From Betaproteobacteria bacterium (lineage in GTDB: Bacteria; Pseudomonadota; Gammaproteobacteria; Burkholderiales; SG8-39), in assembly GCA_005882235.1 (NCBI GenBank), contig VBCT01000126.1, positions 1-5,325 of the forward strand: DNA of 5,325 nucleotides. Direction: 5' to 3'. Below, one piece after another: positions 1-4,841 of this stretch; within the stretch, counting starts at the first letter, position 1; each line of letters opens with the position of its first letter. Under the pieces are notes generated by a model. That model saw only the letters and a program-made list of their open reading frames with translations, searched no databases and had not been told where the DNA came from. The position numbers and the translations under genes are program-made.

Positions 1-405
1 CGAGAGCCCGATGCGGTATACGGTCTTCGCGCGGCCGACGTTCGATTCCCCGTAGCGCGCGATCGGGATCGAGTTCTCGTCGGGCAGGCTGCAGGGCATG
101 CTCGCGCCCCACAGCAGCTCGTCGCCTATCCGGCGCATGACGAACTGGTGGATGCGTTTTATCTCCTCGAGGCACGCCGCGACCCCGGTGTGCACGCCGG
201 TGATCAGCTCGATCAGCGCTTCGCTGAAGTCGGTGGTGATGTTCGGGTGCTTGAGCGCCGAGCCGAGCGCGGGCGGATGGGAGGTGAGGGCGAGCGCGCC
301 GTCGGGCCGCACGCGCAGGCTCTCCTTCTCGATCCCGCGCTTCAGCCCTTTGAGGAGAGCGGGCGAAAGCGCGCGCAGGCGCGCATCGAAAGCGGCGCCC
401 GTCAC
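1..405 (-). CDS. gshA: Glutamate--cysteine ligase, N-terminal part (cut by window edge)
   Basis: This enzyme catalyses the first step of glutathione synthesis in the cytoplasm: ATP-dependent joining of L-glutamate and L-cysteine. The 135 visible residues follow the E. coli-type GshA closely: LKGLKRGIEKESLRV (about residues 18-32), a LGSALKHPNITTDFSEAL block (47-64), SMPC (102-105), then ARYGESNVGR (116-125). E26, E28, D59 and E66 line up with the metal- and substrate-binding E27, E29, D60 and E67 of the E. coli enzyme, as I remember them. The start is a GTG sharing four bases (GTGA) with the stop of the upstream membrane-protein gene. An AAGG at 414-417 lies 8 bases before it as ribosome binding site. 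This start gives an N-terminus of the usual length. The C-terminal three quarters (family about 500 residues) lie beyond base 1. Identification is firm; the GTG start is likely. Confidence 0.93.
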   Translation of the reverse strand, partial: MTGAAFDARLRALSPALLKGLKRGIEKESLRVRPDGALALTSHPPALGSALKHPNITTDFSEALIELITGVHTGVAACLEEIKRIHQFVMRRIGDELLWGASMPCSLPDENSIPIARYGESNVGRAKTVYRIGLS

Positions 406-1133
406 GGGCGCTGCCTTGCGGACTGAGCGAGCTTGCGCCGGGTGAGGATCCCGGCGAGGACGACCGCGAAGAGCGCGGTGACGAATATCCCGTCGAAGGT
501 TCCCGCGCCGCCGATCGACATGACCGGGGCGCCGAGGCCGCGGATGTTGCCGAGGTTCATCAGGTCCGCGCCGATCAGGGTGCCGAGGCTCCCGCAGACG
601 TAGGCGAGAGGCGCGGCAAAGCGGCGCGAGAGAAGAAGCGCGACGACCGCCGCGATGACCGGCGGGTAGAAGACGGGGACCGCGATGCCCAGGCCCGCGA
701 CCGGCTCGGCGAGCAGGTAGCAGGCGAGGGAGACGAACGCGACGCCCCAGGCCGCGTTGCGGTAGAGATTGTTCTTCACGATCAGGAAGAGGGACAGGAG
801 GATCGGAATGATCGCTCCGCCGACGTTGATCGCGAGGATGGTCCCCGGCCAGGTTTCCACGCTGGGGATCACGTAGGGAACGCCGTAGAACGGTATTTCC
901 TCCAGGCGCGTCATCTGCTCCGGGGCGAAGCGCATGATGGGCAGGTTGACGTAGCTCCCGGCGAGGGAAAGAAAAAGCCAGGTGAAGAAGTATCGCGGCG
1001 CGATGCCGAGCTGGGAATAGGCGAATTGCAGCACCCTCAAGAGGGCGAGGAAAGTTAGGGCGACGAGCCCGCCCAGGAGGACGAGCAGGAACGGAAGCGT
1101 GAGCGGATAGTAGTGAATCCCTAGCGAATGCAT
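402..1133 (-). CDS. DUF1614 family polytopic inner-membrane protein
   Basis: A 243-residue, very hydrophobic protein with roughly six or seven membrane segments (approximately residues 10-32, 48-66, 97-119, 128-147, 150-168, 174-191 and 207-231) and a basic, cytoplasmic-looking C-terminus (RRKLAQSARQRP). The block GTLIGADLMNL (184-194) followed by LGAPVMSIGGAGTFDGIF (200-217) is what I recognise as the signature of DUF1614, a family of unknown function. The Asp residues in this motif lie in or next to membrane segments and could be functional. The ATG at 1133 has a GGAG six to seven bases upstream (minus strand). The stop overlaps the GTG start of gshA by four bases, so the two genes are cotranscribed and probably translationally coupled. 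This suggests, but does not prove, a link to thiol or redox metabolism. No biochemical role can be assigned. Confidence 0.85.
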   Translation of the reverse strand: MHSLGIHYYPLTLPFLLVLLGGLVALTFLALLRVLQFAYSQLGIAPRYFFTWLFLSLAGSYVNLPIMRFAPEQMTRLEEIPFYGVPYVIPSVETWPGTILAINVGGAIIPILLSLFLIVKNNLYRNAAWGVAFVSLACYLLAEPVAGLGIAVPVFYPPVIAAVVALLLSRRFAAPLAYVCGSLGTLIGADLMNLGNIRGLGAPVMSIGGAGTFDGIFVTALFAVVLAGILTRRKLAQSARQRP

Positions 1134-1184
1134 GGGCGGCTCCGGTGAATCGGGGACTTTAGGGGGTGAAGCGGTTGGGAAGAG

Positions 1185-1207
1185 TCCGGGCGGGATTATC
1201 GCCCGGA
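1185..1207. repeat. Perfect 8-bp inverted repeat in divergent promoter region
   Basis: TCCGGGCG (1185-1192) and CGCCCGGA (1200-1207) form a perfect 8-bp inverted repeat around a 7-base AT-containing centre. It covers the place where the -35 element of the cytochrome promoter should lie, given the -10 box at 1222-1227, and sits between the divergent cytochrome and DUF1614/gshA units. No T-run follows, so a terminator is unlikely. An operator for a dimeric regulator is the favoured reading. Confidence 0.5.
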
Positions 1208-1221
1208 AGCAGCGCGCTCGC

Positions 1222-1227
1222 TACAAT
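1222..1227 (+). promoter_or_regulatory. -10 box (TACAAT) of the cytochrome gene promoter
   Basis: TACAAT matches the sigma-70 consensus TATAAT at five of six positions and lies 19 bases upstream of the start codon at 1247, leaving a short leader that still includes the ribosome binding site. No good TTGACA-like -35 is visible 16-18 bases upstream. That position is occupied by the inverted repeat at 1185-1207, which would fit an activated or operator-controlled promoter. Confidence 0.5.
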
Positions 1228-1236
1228 GCCGCGAAC

Positions 1237-1241
1237 GGAGG
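1237..1241 (+). promoter_or_regulatory. Ribosome binding site deciding the cytochrome start
   Basis: GGAGG lies five bases before the ATG at 1247. It selects this ATG, which opens a clean signal peptide, over in-frame ATGs upstream at 1166 and 1226 that would bury the signal sequence. Confidence 0.8.
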
Positions 1242-1246
1242 TATTC

Positions 1247-2176
1247 ATGAAAAATCTTGCTCGTGTCCTCGCGATGGCTTTGCTTCCCGGGCTTGCGCTC
1301 GCGGCGGAGAATCCCGATTGGGCCTACCCGGCCACGCCCAAGCCTGCGCCGCTCGACAGCGTCGTGCAGAAGCAGGTGCCCGGGAGCGCGAAGAAATACA
1401 CCCAGGCGCAGATCGACGACGGCTTCAATCCGCCCGACTGGTTTCCCGACGAGCATCCGCCGATGCCGGAGATCGTCGCGACCGGCAGAAAGCCGGCCCG
1501 TGCCTGCGCCCTGTGCCATCTTCCGACGGGAGACGGCCACCCCGAATCCTCCAGCCTCGCGGGTCTCCCCGTCCTCTACCTCGTGCGCCAGATGGCCGAG
1601 TTCAAGAACGGAGGCAGGAAGGGCGTCCGGGCGAACGCCATGATCGATATCGCAAAAGCGATGTCGGACGCCGACGTGCGCGCCGCGAGCGAATATTTCG
1701 CGGGCCTGAAGCCGGGCGTGTGGACGAAGGTGGTCGAGACCGCCACCGTGCCGAAGACCTACGTCGGCTCCGGCGCGATGCGCTTCGCCGCGCCCGAGGG
1801 CGGCACCGAGCCGCTCGGCAACCGCATCATCGTGCTGCCGCAGGACGCAGCGAGAGCGCACAGCCGCGATCCCCATTCGGGCTTTATCGACTATGTGCCG
1901 GTGGGGAGCATCGCGCGAGGCAAGGCGCTGGTGGCGGGCGGAGGCTCGGGGCAGACCGTCCCTTGCGCCATCTGCCACGGCGCGGCGCTCAAGGGACTGG
2001 GCGAAGTGCCGGGAATCACCGGGCGCCCGCCGATCTACGTCGTGCGCCAGCTGAACGACATGCAGAACGGCAACCGCACCGGCTCCCTGGCCGAGCTGAT
2101 GAAAGCGGTGGTCGCGAAGCTGAGCATCGAAGACATGGTGGCGATCGCCGCCTACCTGGGGTCGCTCGAGCCGTAG
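1247..2176 (+). CDS. Secreted diheme cytochrome c (class I, two CXXCH domains)
   Basis: A 309-residue periplasmic electron carrier. Residues 1-20 form a signal peptide (MKNLARVLAM start, Ala-Leu-Ala cleavage site near 19-20). Two class I cytochrome domains follow, with covalent heme sites CALCH (87-91) and CAICH (240-244). After each heme site comes a similar block, YLVRQMAEFKNGGRKG (about 111-126) and YVVRQLNDMQNGNRTG (about 264-279), then a helix carrying the likely axial methionine (M132 and M285) and an A-YF/YL motif. The halves are therefore an internal duplication, as in cytochrome c4-like proteins. They are joined by a linker of about 80 residues containing GGTEPLGNRII and SGFIDYVPVGSIARG, which I remember as conserved in one branch of proteobacterial diheme cytochromes. 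The start is set by GGAGG at 1237-1241. The partner oxidase or dehydrogenase is not in the window. It is divergent from the DUF1614/gshA unit and appears monocistronic. Confidence 0.92.
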   Translation: MKNLARVLAMALLPGLALAAENPDWAYPATPKPAPLDSVVQKQVPGSAKKYTQAQIDDGFNPPDWFPDEHPPMPEIVATGRKPARACALCHLPTGDGHPESSSLAGLPVLYLVRQMAEFKNGGRKGVRANAMIDIAKAMSDADVRAASEYFAGLKPGVWTKVVETATVPKTYVGSGAMRFAAPEGGTEPLGNRIIVLPQDAARAHSRDPHSGFIDYVPVGSIARGKALVAGGGSGQTVPCAICHGAALKGLGEVPGITGRPPIYVVRQLNDMQNGNRTGSLAELMKAVVAKLSIEDMVAIAAYLGSLEP

Positions 2177-2186
2177 GACGCATAAA

Positions 2187-2203
2187 TACACGAAACTAGT
2201 GTA
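2187..2203. promoter_or_regulatory. Inverted repeat, probable operator of the antitoxin-toxin pair
   Basis: TACAC (2187-2191) and GTGTA (2199-2203) are perfect inverted arms around a 7-base spacer that also contains part of an ACTAGT palindrome. The site is AT-rich in a GC-rich setting. It abuts a -10-like TAATAT at 2202-2207 and lies 40 bases upstream of the antitoxin start. RHH-type antitoxins typically bind such palindromes in their own promoter, so this is a plausible autoregulatory site. No clear -35 was found. Confidence 0.5.
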
Positions 2204-2242
2204 ATATGTCCTCCCAGTGGAAATCGCCAGTCAAGCCACCCG

Positions 2243-2491
2243 ATGAAGAACGTCACCATCACCCTCGATAGGGAAACCGCCGCGTGGACGCGCGTGCACG
2301 CGGCGCAGCGCAACCTGAGCGTGTCGCGCTTCGTCGGCGAGGTGCTGCGCGAGCACATGCGCGAGGCGCGCGAGTACGACGTGGCGATGAAGCGCTACCT
2401 CGCGAAGGGAGCCTTCAAGCTCACCGGGCCGCCTCAGCCCTATCCCAAGCGCGAGGAGCTGTATGACCGGCCCCTGCTTCGTCGGCGCTGA
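2243..2491 (+). CDS. VapB-like antitoxin, putative ribbon-helix-helix
   Basis: An 82-residue protein opening with MKNVTITLDRETAAWTRVHA, the beta-strand plus helix pattern of ribbon-helix-helix antitoxins. A second helix, LSVSRFVGEVLREHMREA (about residues 25-42), has the S-x-S-R-F-V pattern seen in this group. The C-terminal half (45-82) is charged and proline-containing, as expected for the segment that wraps a PIN toxin. It overlaps the downstream PIN gene by 29 bases in another frame, the typical antitoxin-first arrangement. No strong Shine-Dalgarno precedes the ATG, but the start is fixed by the MKNVTITLD opening. The expected role is to bind and neutralise the PIN partner and repress its own promoter (operator candidate at 2187-2203). 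The family call rests on pattern and context; the exact subfamily is uncertain. Confidence 0.78.
   Translation: MKNVTITLDRETAAWTRVHAAQRNLSVSRFVGEVLREHMREAREYDVAMKRYLAKGAFKLTGPPQPYPKREELYDRPLLRRR
2453..2458 (+). promoter_or_regulatory. Ribosome binding site of the PIN gene inside the antitoxin gene
   Basis: GAGGAG lies four bases before the ATG at 2463, within the last codons of the antitoxin. It supports independent initiation of the PIN protein at 2463. Confidence 0.65.
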
Positions 2492-2987
2492 GGTCTTCGT
2501 CTACGCGCGCGACCCCCGGGACGCGGCGAAGCAGTCGCGCGCGCTCCACTGGATTGCGCATCTGTGGCAGGAGCGCCTCGGGCGCACCAGCGTCCAGGCT
2601 CTCTCCGAGTACTACGTCCTCGCGACGCGCACGCTCAAGCCTCACGTCGCCCCCGGCGCGGCGTGGGACGACGTGCGGGAGCTGATGGCCTGGCGCCCCT
2701 TGCCCGTCGATGAGACGCTGCTCCGGCGGGCGCGCGAGATCGAGCAGCGCTTCGATCTTTCATGGCGGGACAGCATGGTGGTCGGCGCGGCGCAGCTGCA
2801 GGACTGCGTGCTGCTCCTGACCGAGGATCTCCCCGACGGCGCGGTGTTCGGCGGCGTGACGGTGCGTAGCCCATTCACGCTTTCGGCGGGGGAGCCGTCG
2901 GCGATCTATGCGGTCACGCCGCCCGCGCGAAGCCGCCACCGCCCGCGCGGCCGGCCGAGGCAGATCGTTCAGCCCGCAGGCGCGTAG
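2463..2987 (+). CDS. VapC-like PIN-domain protein with altered active site, possibly inactive toxin
   Basis: A 174-residue PIN-domain protein. Functional VapC toxins are Mg-dependent ribonucleases using about four acidic residues. The usual first motif (F-V-D-x-N-V-x-V-Y) appears here as FVGAEVFVYARD (residues 6-17), so the first catalytic Asp is Gly8 and the conserved Asn is Glu10. The other acidic positions look intact: E49 in VQALSEYY, D103 in LSWRDSMV, and E121/D122 in LLTEDL. The PIN fold ends near VFGGVTVRSPF (128-138), where relatives as I remember them stop. Residues 139-174 are a low-complexity Pro/Arg/Ala tail that looks like translated downstream DNA after loss of the original stop. 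It overlaps the antitoxin by 29 bases and has its own GAGGAG site. Family membership is strong; activity is doubtful, though Glu10 might partly compensate. Confidence 0.85.
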   Translation: MTGPCFVGAEVFVYARDPRDAAKQSRALHWIAHLWQERLGRTSVQALSEYYVLATRTLKPHVAPGAAWDDVRELMAWRPLPVDETLLRRAREIEQRFDLSWRDSMVVGAAQLQDCVLLLTEDLPDGAVFGGVTVRSPFTLSAGEPSAIYAVTPPARSRHRPRGRPRQIVQPAGA

Positions 2988-2988
2988 T

Positions 2989-3009
2989 CGCAGCGGAGAA
3001 TTCGCTGCG
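2989..3009. repeat. 7-bp stem-loop just after the PIN gene
   Basis: CGCAGCG (2989-2995) and CGCTGCG (3003-3009) pair perfectly around a 7-base loop, starting two bases after the PIN stop codon. It could protect or end the toxin transcript, but no T-run follows on either strand, so it is not called an intrinsic terminator. Confidence 0.4.
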
Positions 3010-3026
3010 TCGAAGAAGTGCTTTCG

Positions 3027-3056
3027 GAAAATCCCGGCTTGCCGAAGCCGCCGGGC
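3027..3056 (-). terminator. Probable intrinsic terminator for the minus-strand small membrane protein gene
   Basis: On the minus strand CGGCTT-CGGC-AAGCCG (bases 3050 down to 3035) forms a 6-bp stem with a tetraloop, immediately followed by GGATTTT. An alternative outer pairing CCCGGC/GCCGGG is also possible. It lies about 66 bases past the stop codon at 3122, in the gap between the convergent PIN and small-membrane-protein genes. The T-run is short (four), so the call is moderate. Confidence 0.5.
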
Positions 3057-3121
3057 ACTCAAGGACGAGGGGAGGAAGGTGAAACCCTTGCGGCCCTGCG
3101 TGCCGGCGCCTCGGTTCTTGA

Positions 3122-3370
3122 CTATCCCTTGCTGTCGATCACCTGCGCGAGCGGCGCATGGGCCTGGTCGTACAGCTTTTTGCCGATTTGCCAGACGCCG
3201 AAGAGGAGAAGCAGCGCGAGGACGGCGAGGACGAGCTTGTGCAGGATCCCGCTCTTCGCCTTGCGAGGCTGGACCGATTCCGACGAGGGAGCGGGGACGC
3301 AGGGCATGGCGCTCTCCACGCCCATCGGGATCCGGTCGGACAATCTCCTGTTTGCGGTCTGCGTTGCCAT
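3122..3370 (-). CDS. Hypothetical 82-aa single-span membrane protein
   Basis: Not recognised. The protein has a polar N-terminal part rich in Ser, Pro and Arg (MATQTANRRL start), a basic stretch RKAKSGILHK (about residues 36-45), one strongly hydrophobic segment LVLAVLALLLLFGVWQIG (46-63), then a short hydrophilic tail KKLYDQAHAPLAQVIDSKG. The positive charges before the span suggest N-in, C-out orientation with the tail in the periplasm. The start is uncertain. The ATG at 3370 keeps coding-like third-position bias but has no Shine-Dalgarno. An internal ATG at 3307 (residue 22) has GGAG six bases upstream and would give 61 residues. It lies 221 bases downstream of another small membrane protein on the same strand and ends before a terminator-like hairpin. 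Position next to the sortase-type two-component genes is the only hint of a role. Confidence 0.5.
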   Translation of the reverse strand: MATQTANRRLSDRIPMGVESAMPCVPAPSSESVQPRKAKSGILHKLVLAVLALLLLFGVWQIGKKLYDQAHAPLAQVIDSKG

Positions 3371-3591
3371 GCCCAATTCGTCGCAAGAAACATGCCCTGG
3401 GCCAGAAAACCCGGAACCAGGCGTGTTTACAGCCAGTTGCCGTGTTGCACCAAGCAAATTCGCGTCTCCGAAAAACCGACGCCGGCGTCGGGCGATTGCC
3501 AGCGTCCCGCGCATGAAAAGCGGCGCTGCTTCCAATGAGTAACGTCTGCGCATCGTTCGAGGTTCCGGGTAAATCGCGTCTAGTCGATTTT
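3371..3591. other. Intergenic stretch between the two small membrane protein genes
   Basis: 221 bases, somewhat less GC-rich than the flanking genes. I see no convincing coding signal, RNA gene or strong promoter. There is a weak AT-rich inverted repeat AAATCG/CGATTT (3571-3576 and 3585-3590) right after the stop of the upstream minus-strand gene. A weak promoter for the 3122-3370 gene could lie here (TGTAAA-type box on the minus strand near 3425-3430) but has a poor -35. Confidence 0.4.
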
Positions 3592-3939
3592 CTACGGCCT
3601 CAGGCTCGGCGCGGACGCGCTTCGATCGGGGTCCACGGGACGCGCGGGCGTGCGCTCGATGGCGATGAGGCTCGCGTACTTGGTGACGAGGTGATGCGTG
3701 AGCGCGAGCTCGTTCGCTTTCGCGCGCGTGTCCCCGGCGCGCGCTCCCTCGCGCACGGCGTCCGTCTTCATGGGCGAGCGTTCGCCCGGCTCCACGCCGC
3801 GCGCCTCCCCCGCCATCAGCATCGCGCATGCGCCGAGAATCACGGCCGCGGCGACGCCGATGCAGAACGTGACGAACAGCGTGGCGAGAAAATCGACGAC
3901 GATCGGACGTACCCTGGACCTGCTGCTTGAAGCTTCCAT
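3592..3939 (-). CDS. Small membrane protein with C-terminal segment like the end of a VIT/vWA sortase-target protein
   Basis: A 115-residue protein. A short Ser/Arg-rich N-terminus (MEASSSRSRV) is followed by a hydrophobic span of about 28 residues (VDFLATLFVTFCIG through VILGACAMLMAG, about 15-43), then a hydrophilic region. Residues 64-101 include LALTHHLVTKYASLIAIE and TPARP. From memory this resembles the conserved end of the von Willebrand region in the single target of proteobacterial dedicated sortases (LAL-HHLVSRYTSLVAV---TP-RP). The rest of that protein, including VIT and vWA domains and an LPXTG-like sorting signal, is absent, and the protein stops 14 residues after ARP. The chosen ATG at 3939 has AAGGGG about six bases upstream; the frame stays open farther upstream without good signals. 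It is divergent from the pdsR/pdsS-like genes. It may be a remnant or a real small accessory protein. The reading frame is well supported; the homology needs an alignment. Confidence 0.62.
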   Translation of the reverse strand: MEASSSRSRVRPIVVDFLATLFVTFCIGVAAAVILGACAMLMAGEARGVEPGERSPMKTDAVREGARAGDTRAKANELALTHHLVTKYASLIAIERTPARPVDPDRSASAPSLRP

Positions 3940-4095
3940 CTCGATCCCCTTGTGCAAACCCCGCTTCGGGCCTTGTCCCGTATTGAAGCCCCCGAAAAAG
4001 GCCCCGCCGGGCGAAGAAGATGGAAAGCTGCCGAAGAATTGTGGCAGGAACATGGCAATGCTCAGGGCCACCGGCCTTGCGGAGAAGGAATGCGC

Positions 4096-4101
4096 TATAT
4101 T
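4096..4101 (+). promoter_or_regulatory. -10-like box (TATATT) upstream of the response regulator
   Basis: TATATT matches TATAAT at five of six positions, 51 bases upstream of the response regulator start, within the 212-base divergent spacer 3940-4151. No consensus -35 is visible at normal spacing, so the promoter may need an activator. Confidence 0.4.
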
Positions 4102-4120
4102 CAGCGCGGGTTTGTTTCCT

Positions 4121-4132
4121 CTCGTCGACGAG
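4121..4132. repeat. 12-bp perfect palindrome in the pdsR leader
   Basis: CTCGTCGACGAG is a perfect 12-bp palindrome, extendable by CCT/GGG flanks with one G-T wobble (4118-4135). It lies 20 bases upstream of the response regulator start. Its GTCGAC core (4124-4129) recurs at 4145-4150, exactly 21 bases away. It may be a regulator site or an mRNA hairpin controlling initiation. Confidence 0.4.
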
Positions 4133-4151
4133 GGGATGAACCGAGTCGACC

Positions 4152-4841
4152 ATGCCCCGCCGCATCGCCATCGTCGAAGACGACGCCGCAATCCGCGCCA
4201 ACTACGCGGACGCGCTCAGGAAGCACGGCTACGAGGTAAGCGCGCACGCGGCGCGCGGCGAGGCGATGGGCGCCTTCAGGACGCGGCTCCCCGATCTCGC
4301 CGTGATCGACATCGGCCTGGGCGAGGAGCCCGACGGCGGCTTCACGCTGTGCCGCGAGCTGCGCGCCCTCGCTCCCAGCCTGCCTATCCTCTTTCTCACC
4401 GCGCGCGACTCCGACTTCGACGCGGTCTCGGGCCTGCGCCTGGGCGCGGACGACTACCTCACCAAGGACGTGAGCCTGCCGCACCTGCTCGCGCGCATCT
4501 CGGCGCTGTTTCGCAGGATCGATGCGCTGCGCGAGCCGAAGGCGGCCGAGGAGGTGCTCGAGCGGGGGGCGCTCAAGCTCGACGCGAAACGCTTCACCGC
4601 ATCGTGGAAAGGCAGGCCCGTAGCGCTGACGCTCACCGAGTTCTGGATGGTGCACACGCTCGCGAAATTCCCGGGCCACGTAAAAGACCGCGAGGGCCTT
4701 ATGCGCGACGCGAATTTGGTGGTGGACGAGGGCACGATCACCTCGCACGTGAAGCGCATCCGCAGGAAATTCGCCGCGGTCGATCCCGCGTTCGAGCACA
4801 TCGATACGGTGTACGGCATGGGCTACCGCTGGAAGGCATGA
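4152..4841 (+). CDS. pdsR: Dedicated sortase system response regulator (OmpR/PhoB-type)
   Basis: A 229-residue DNA-binding response regulator. The receiver domain (about 3-120) has the acidic pair D10/D11, phospho-acceptor D53 in AVIDIGLG, T83 in FLTAR and K105 in DYLTKD. A winged-helix output domain (about 138-228) has recognition helix TITSHVKRIRRKF (195-207) and ends with the wing motif YGMGYRWKA. The run DFDAVSGLRLGADDYLTKD and the ending match, from memory, the proteobacterial dedicated sortase response regulator family (TIGR03787, pdsR) rather than a generic OmpR. An in-frame TGA at 4137-4139 leaves 4152 as the only upstream ATG. Its Shine-Dalgarno is weak (GAGGGG is 16 bases away). The stop overlaps the kinase start by four bases (ATGA), so the pair is one operon. 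It probably regulates sortase-system genes and possibly its own promoter. Confidence 0.93.
   Translation: MPRRIAIVEDDAAIRANYADALRKHGYEVSAHAARGEAMGAFRTRLPDLAVIDIGLGEEPDGGFTLCRELRALAPSLPILFLTARDSDFDAVSGLRLGADDYLTKDVSLPHLLARISALFRRIDALREPKAAEEVLERGALKLDAKRFTASWKGRPVALTLTEFWMVHTLAKFPGHVKDREGLMRDANLVVDEGTITSHVKRIRRKFAAVDPAFEHIDTVYGMGYRWKA

Noticed and set aside
98..445. Plus-strand open frames across the gshA start region
   Set aside because: They run opposite to a clear GshA sequence and show no recognisable protein.
1166..1246. Earlier in-frame start for the cytochrome
   Set aside because: It would place 27 residues before the signal peptide, crosses the -10 box, and lacks the GGAGG found before 1247.
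1132..2199. Long plus-strand and minus-strand frames over the cytochrome gene (also 1196-2191 minus)
   Set aside because: High-GC shadows; the cytochrome frame has a signal peptide, two CXXCH sites and a strong ribosome binding site.
2989..3009. Stem-loop after the PIN gene as a Rho-independent terminator
   Set aside because: No T-run on either side; kept only as a stem-loop.
2760..3542. Several overlapping open frames on both strands between the PIN gene and the small membrane proteins
   Set aside because: Arg/Pro/Ala-rich composition with no motif, no good start signals, and conflict with better supported genes.
3571..3590. AAATCG/CGATTT inverted repeat after the 3592-3939 gene as a terminator
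   Set aside because: Short AT-rich stem with an 8-base loop and no T-run; too weak to call.
3122..4201. A single 359-residue minus-strand protein
   Set aside because: The frame is open by GC bias only. Its middle is antisense-like Arg/Ala-rich sequence in a different frame from the membrane protein at 3592-3939; only its last 60-80 residues look like a protein.
4101..4799. Long minus-strand frame opposite the response regulator
   Set aside because: An antisense shadow with no recognisable domain; the plus strand encodes a full receiver and winged-helix protein.
4136..4837. The kinase frame stays open upstream through the whole regulator gene, with an ATG at 4136
   Set aside because: A high-GC shadow of pdsR; the family N-terminus begins at the ATG at 4838 in the ATGA overlap.
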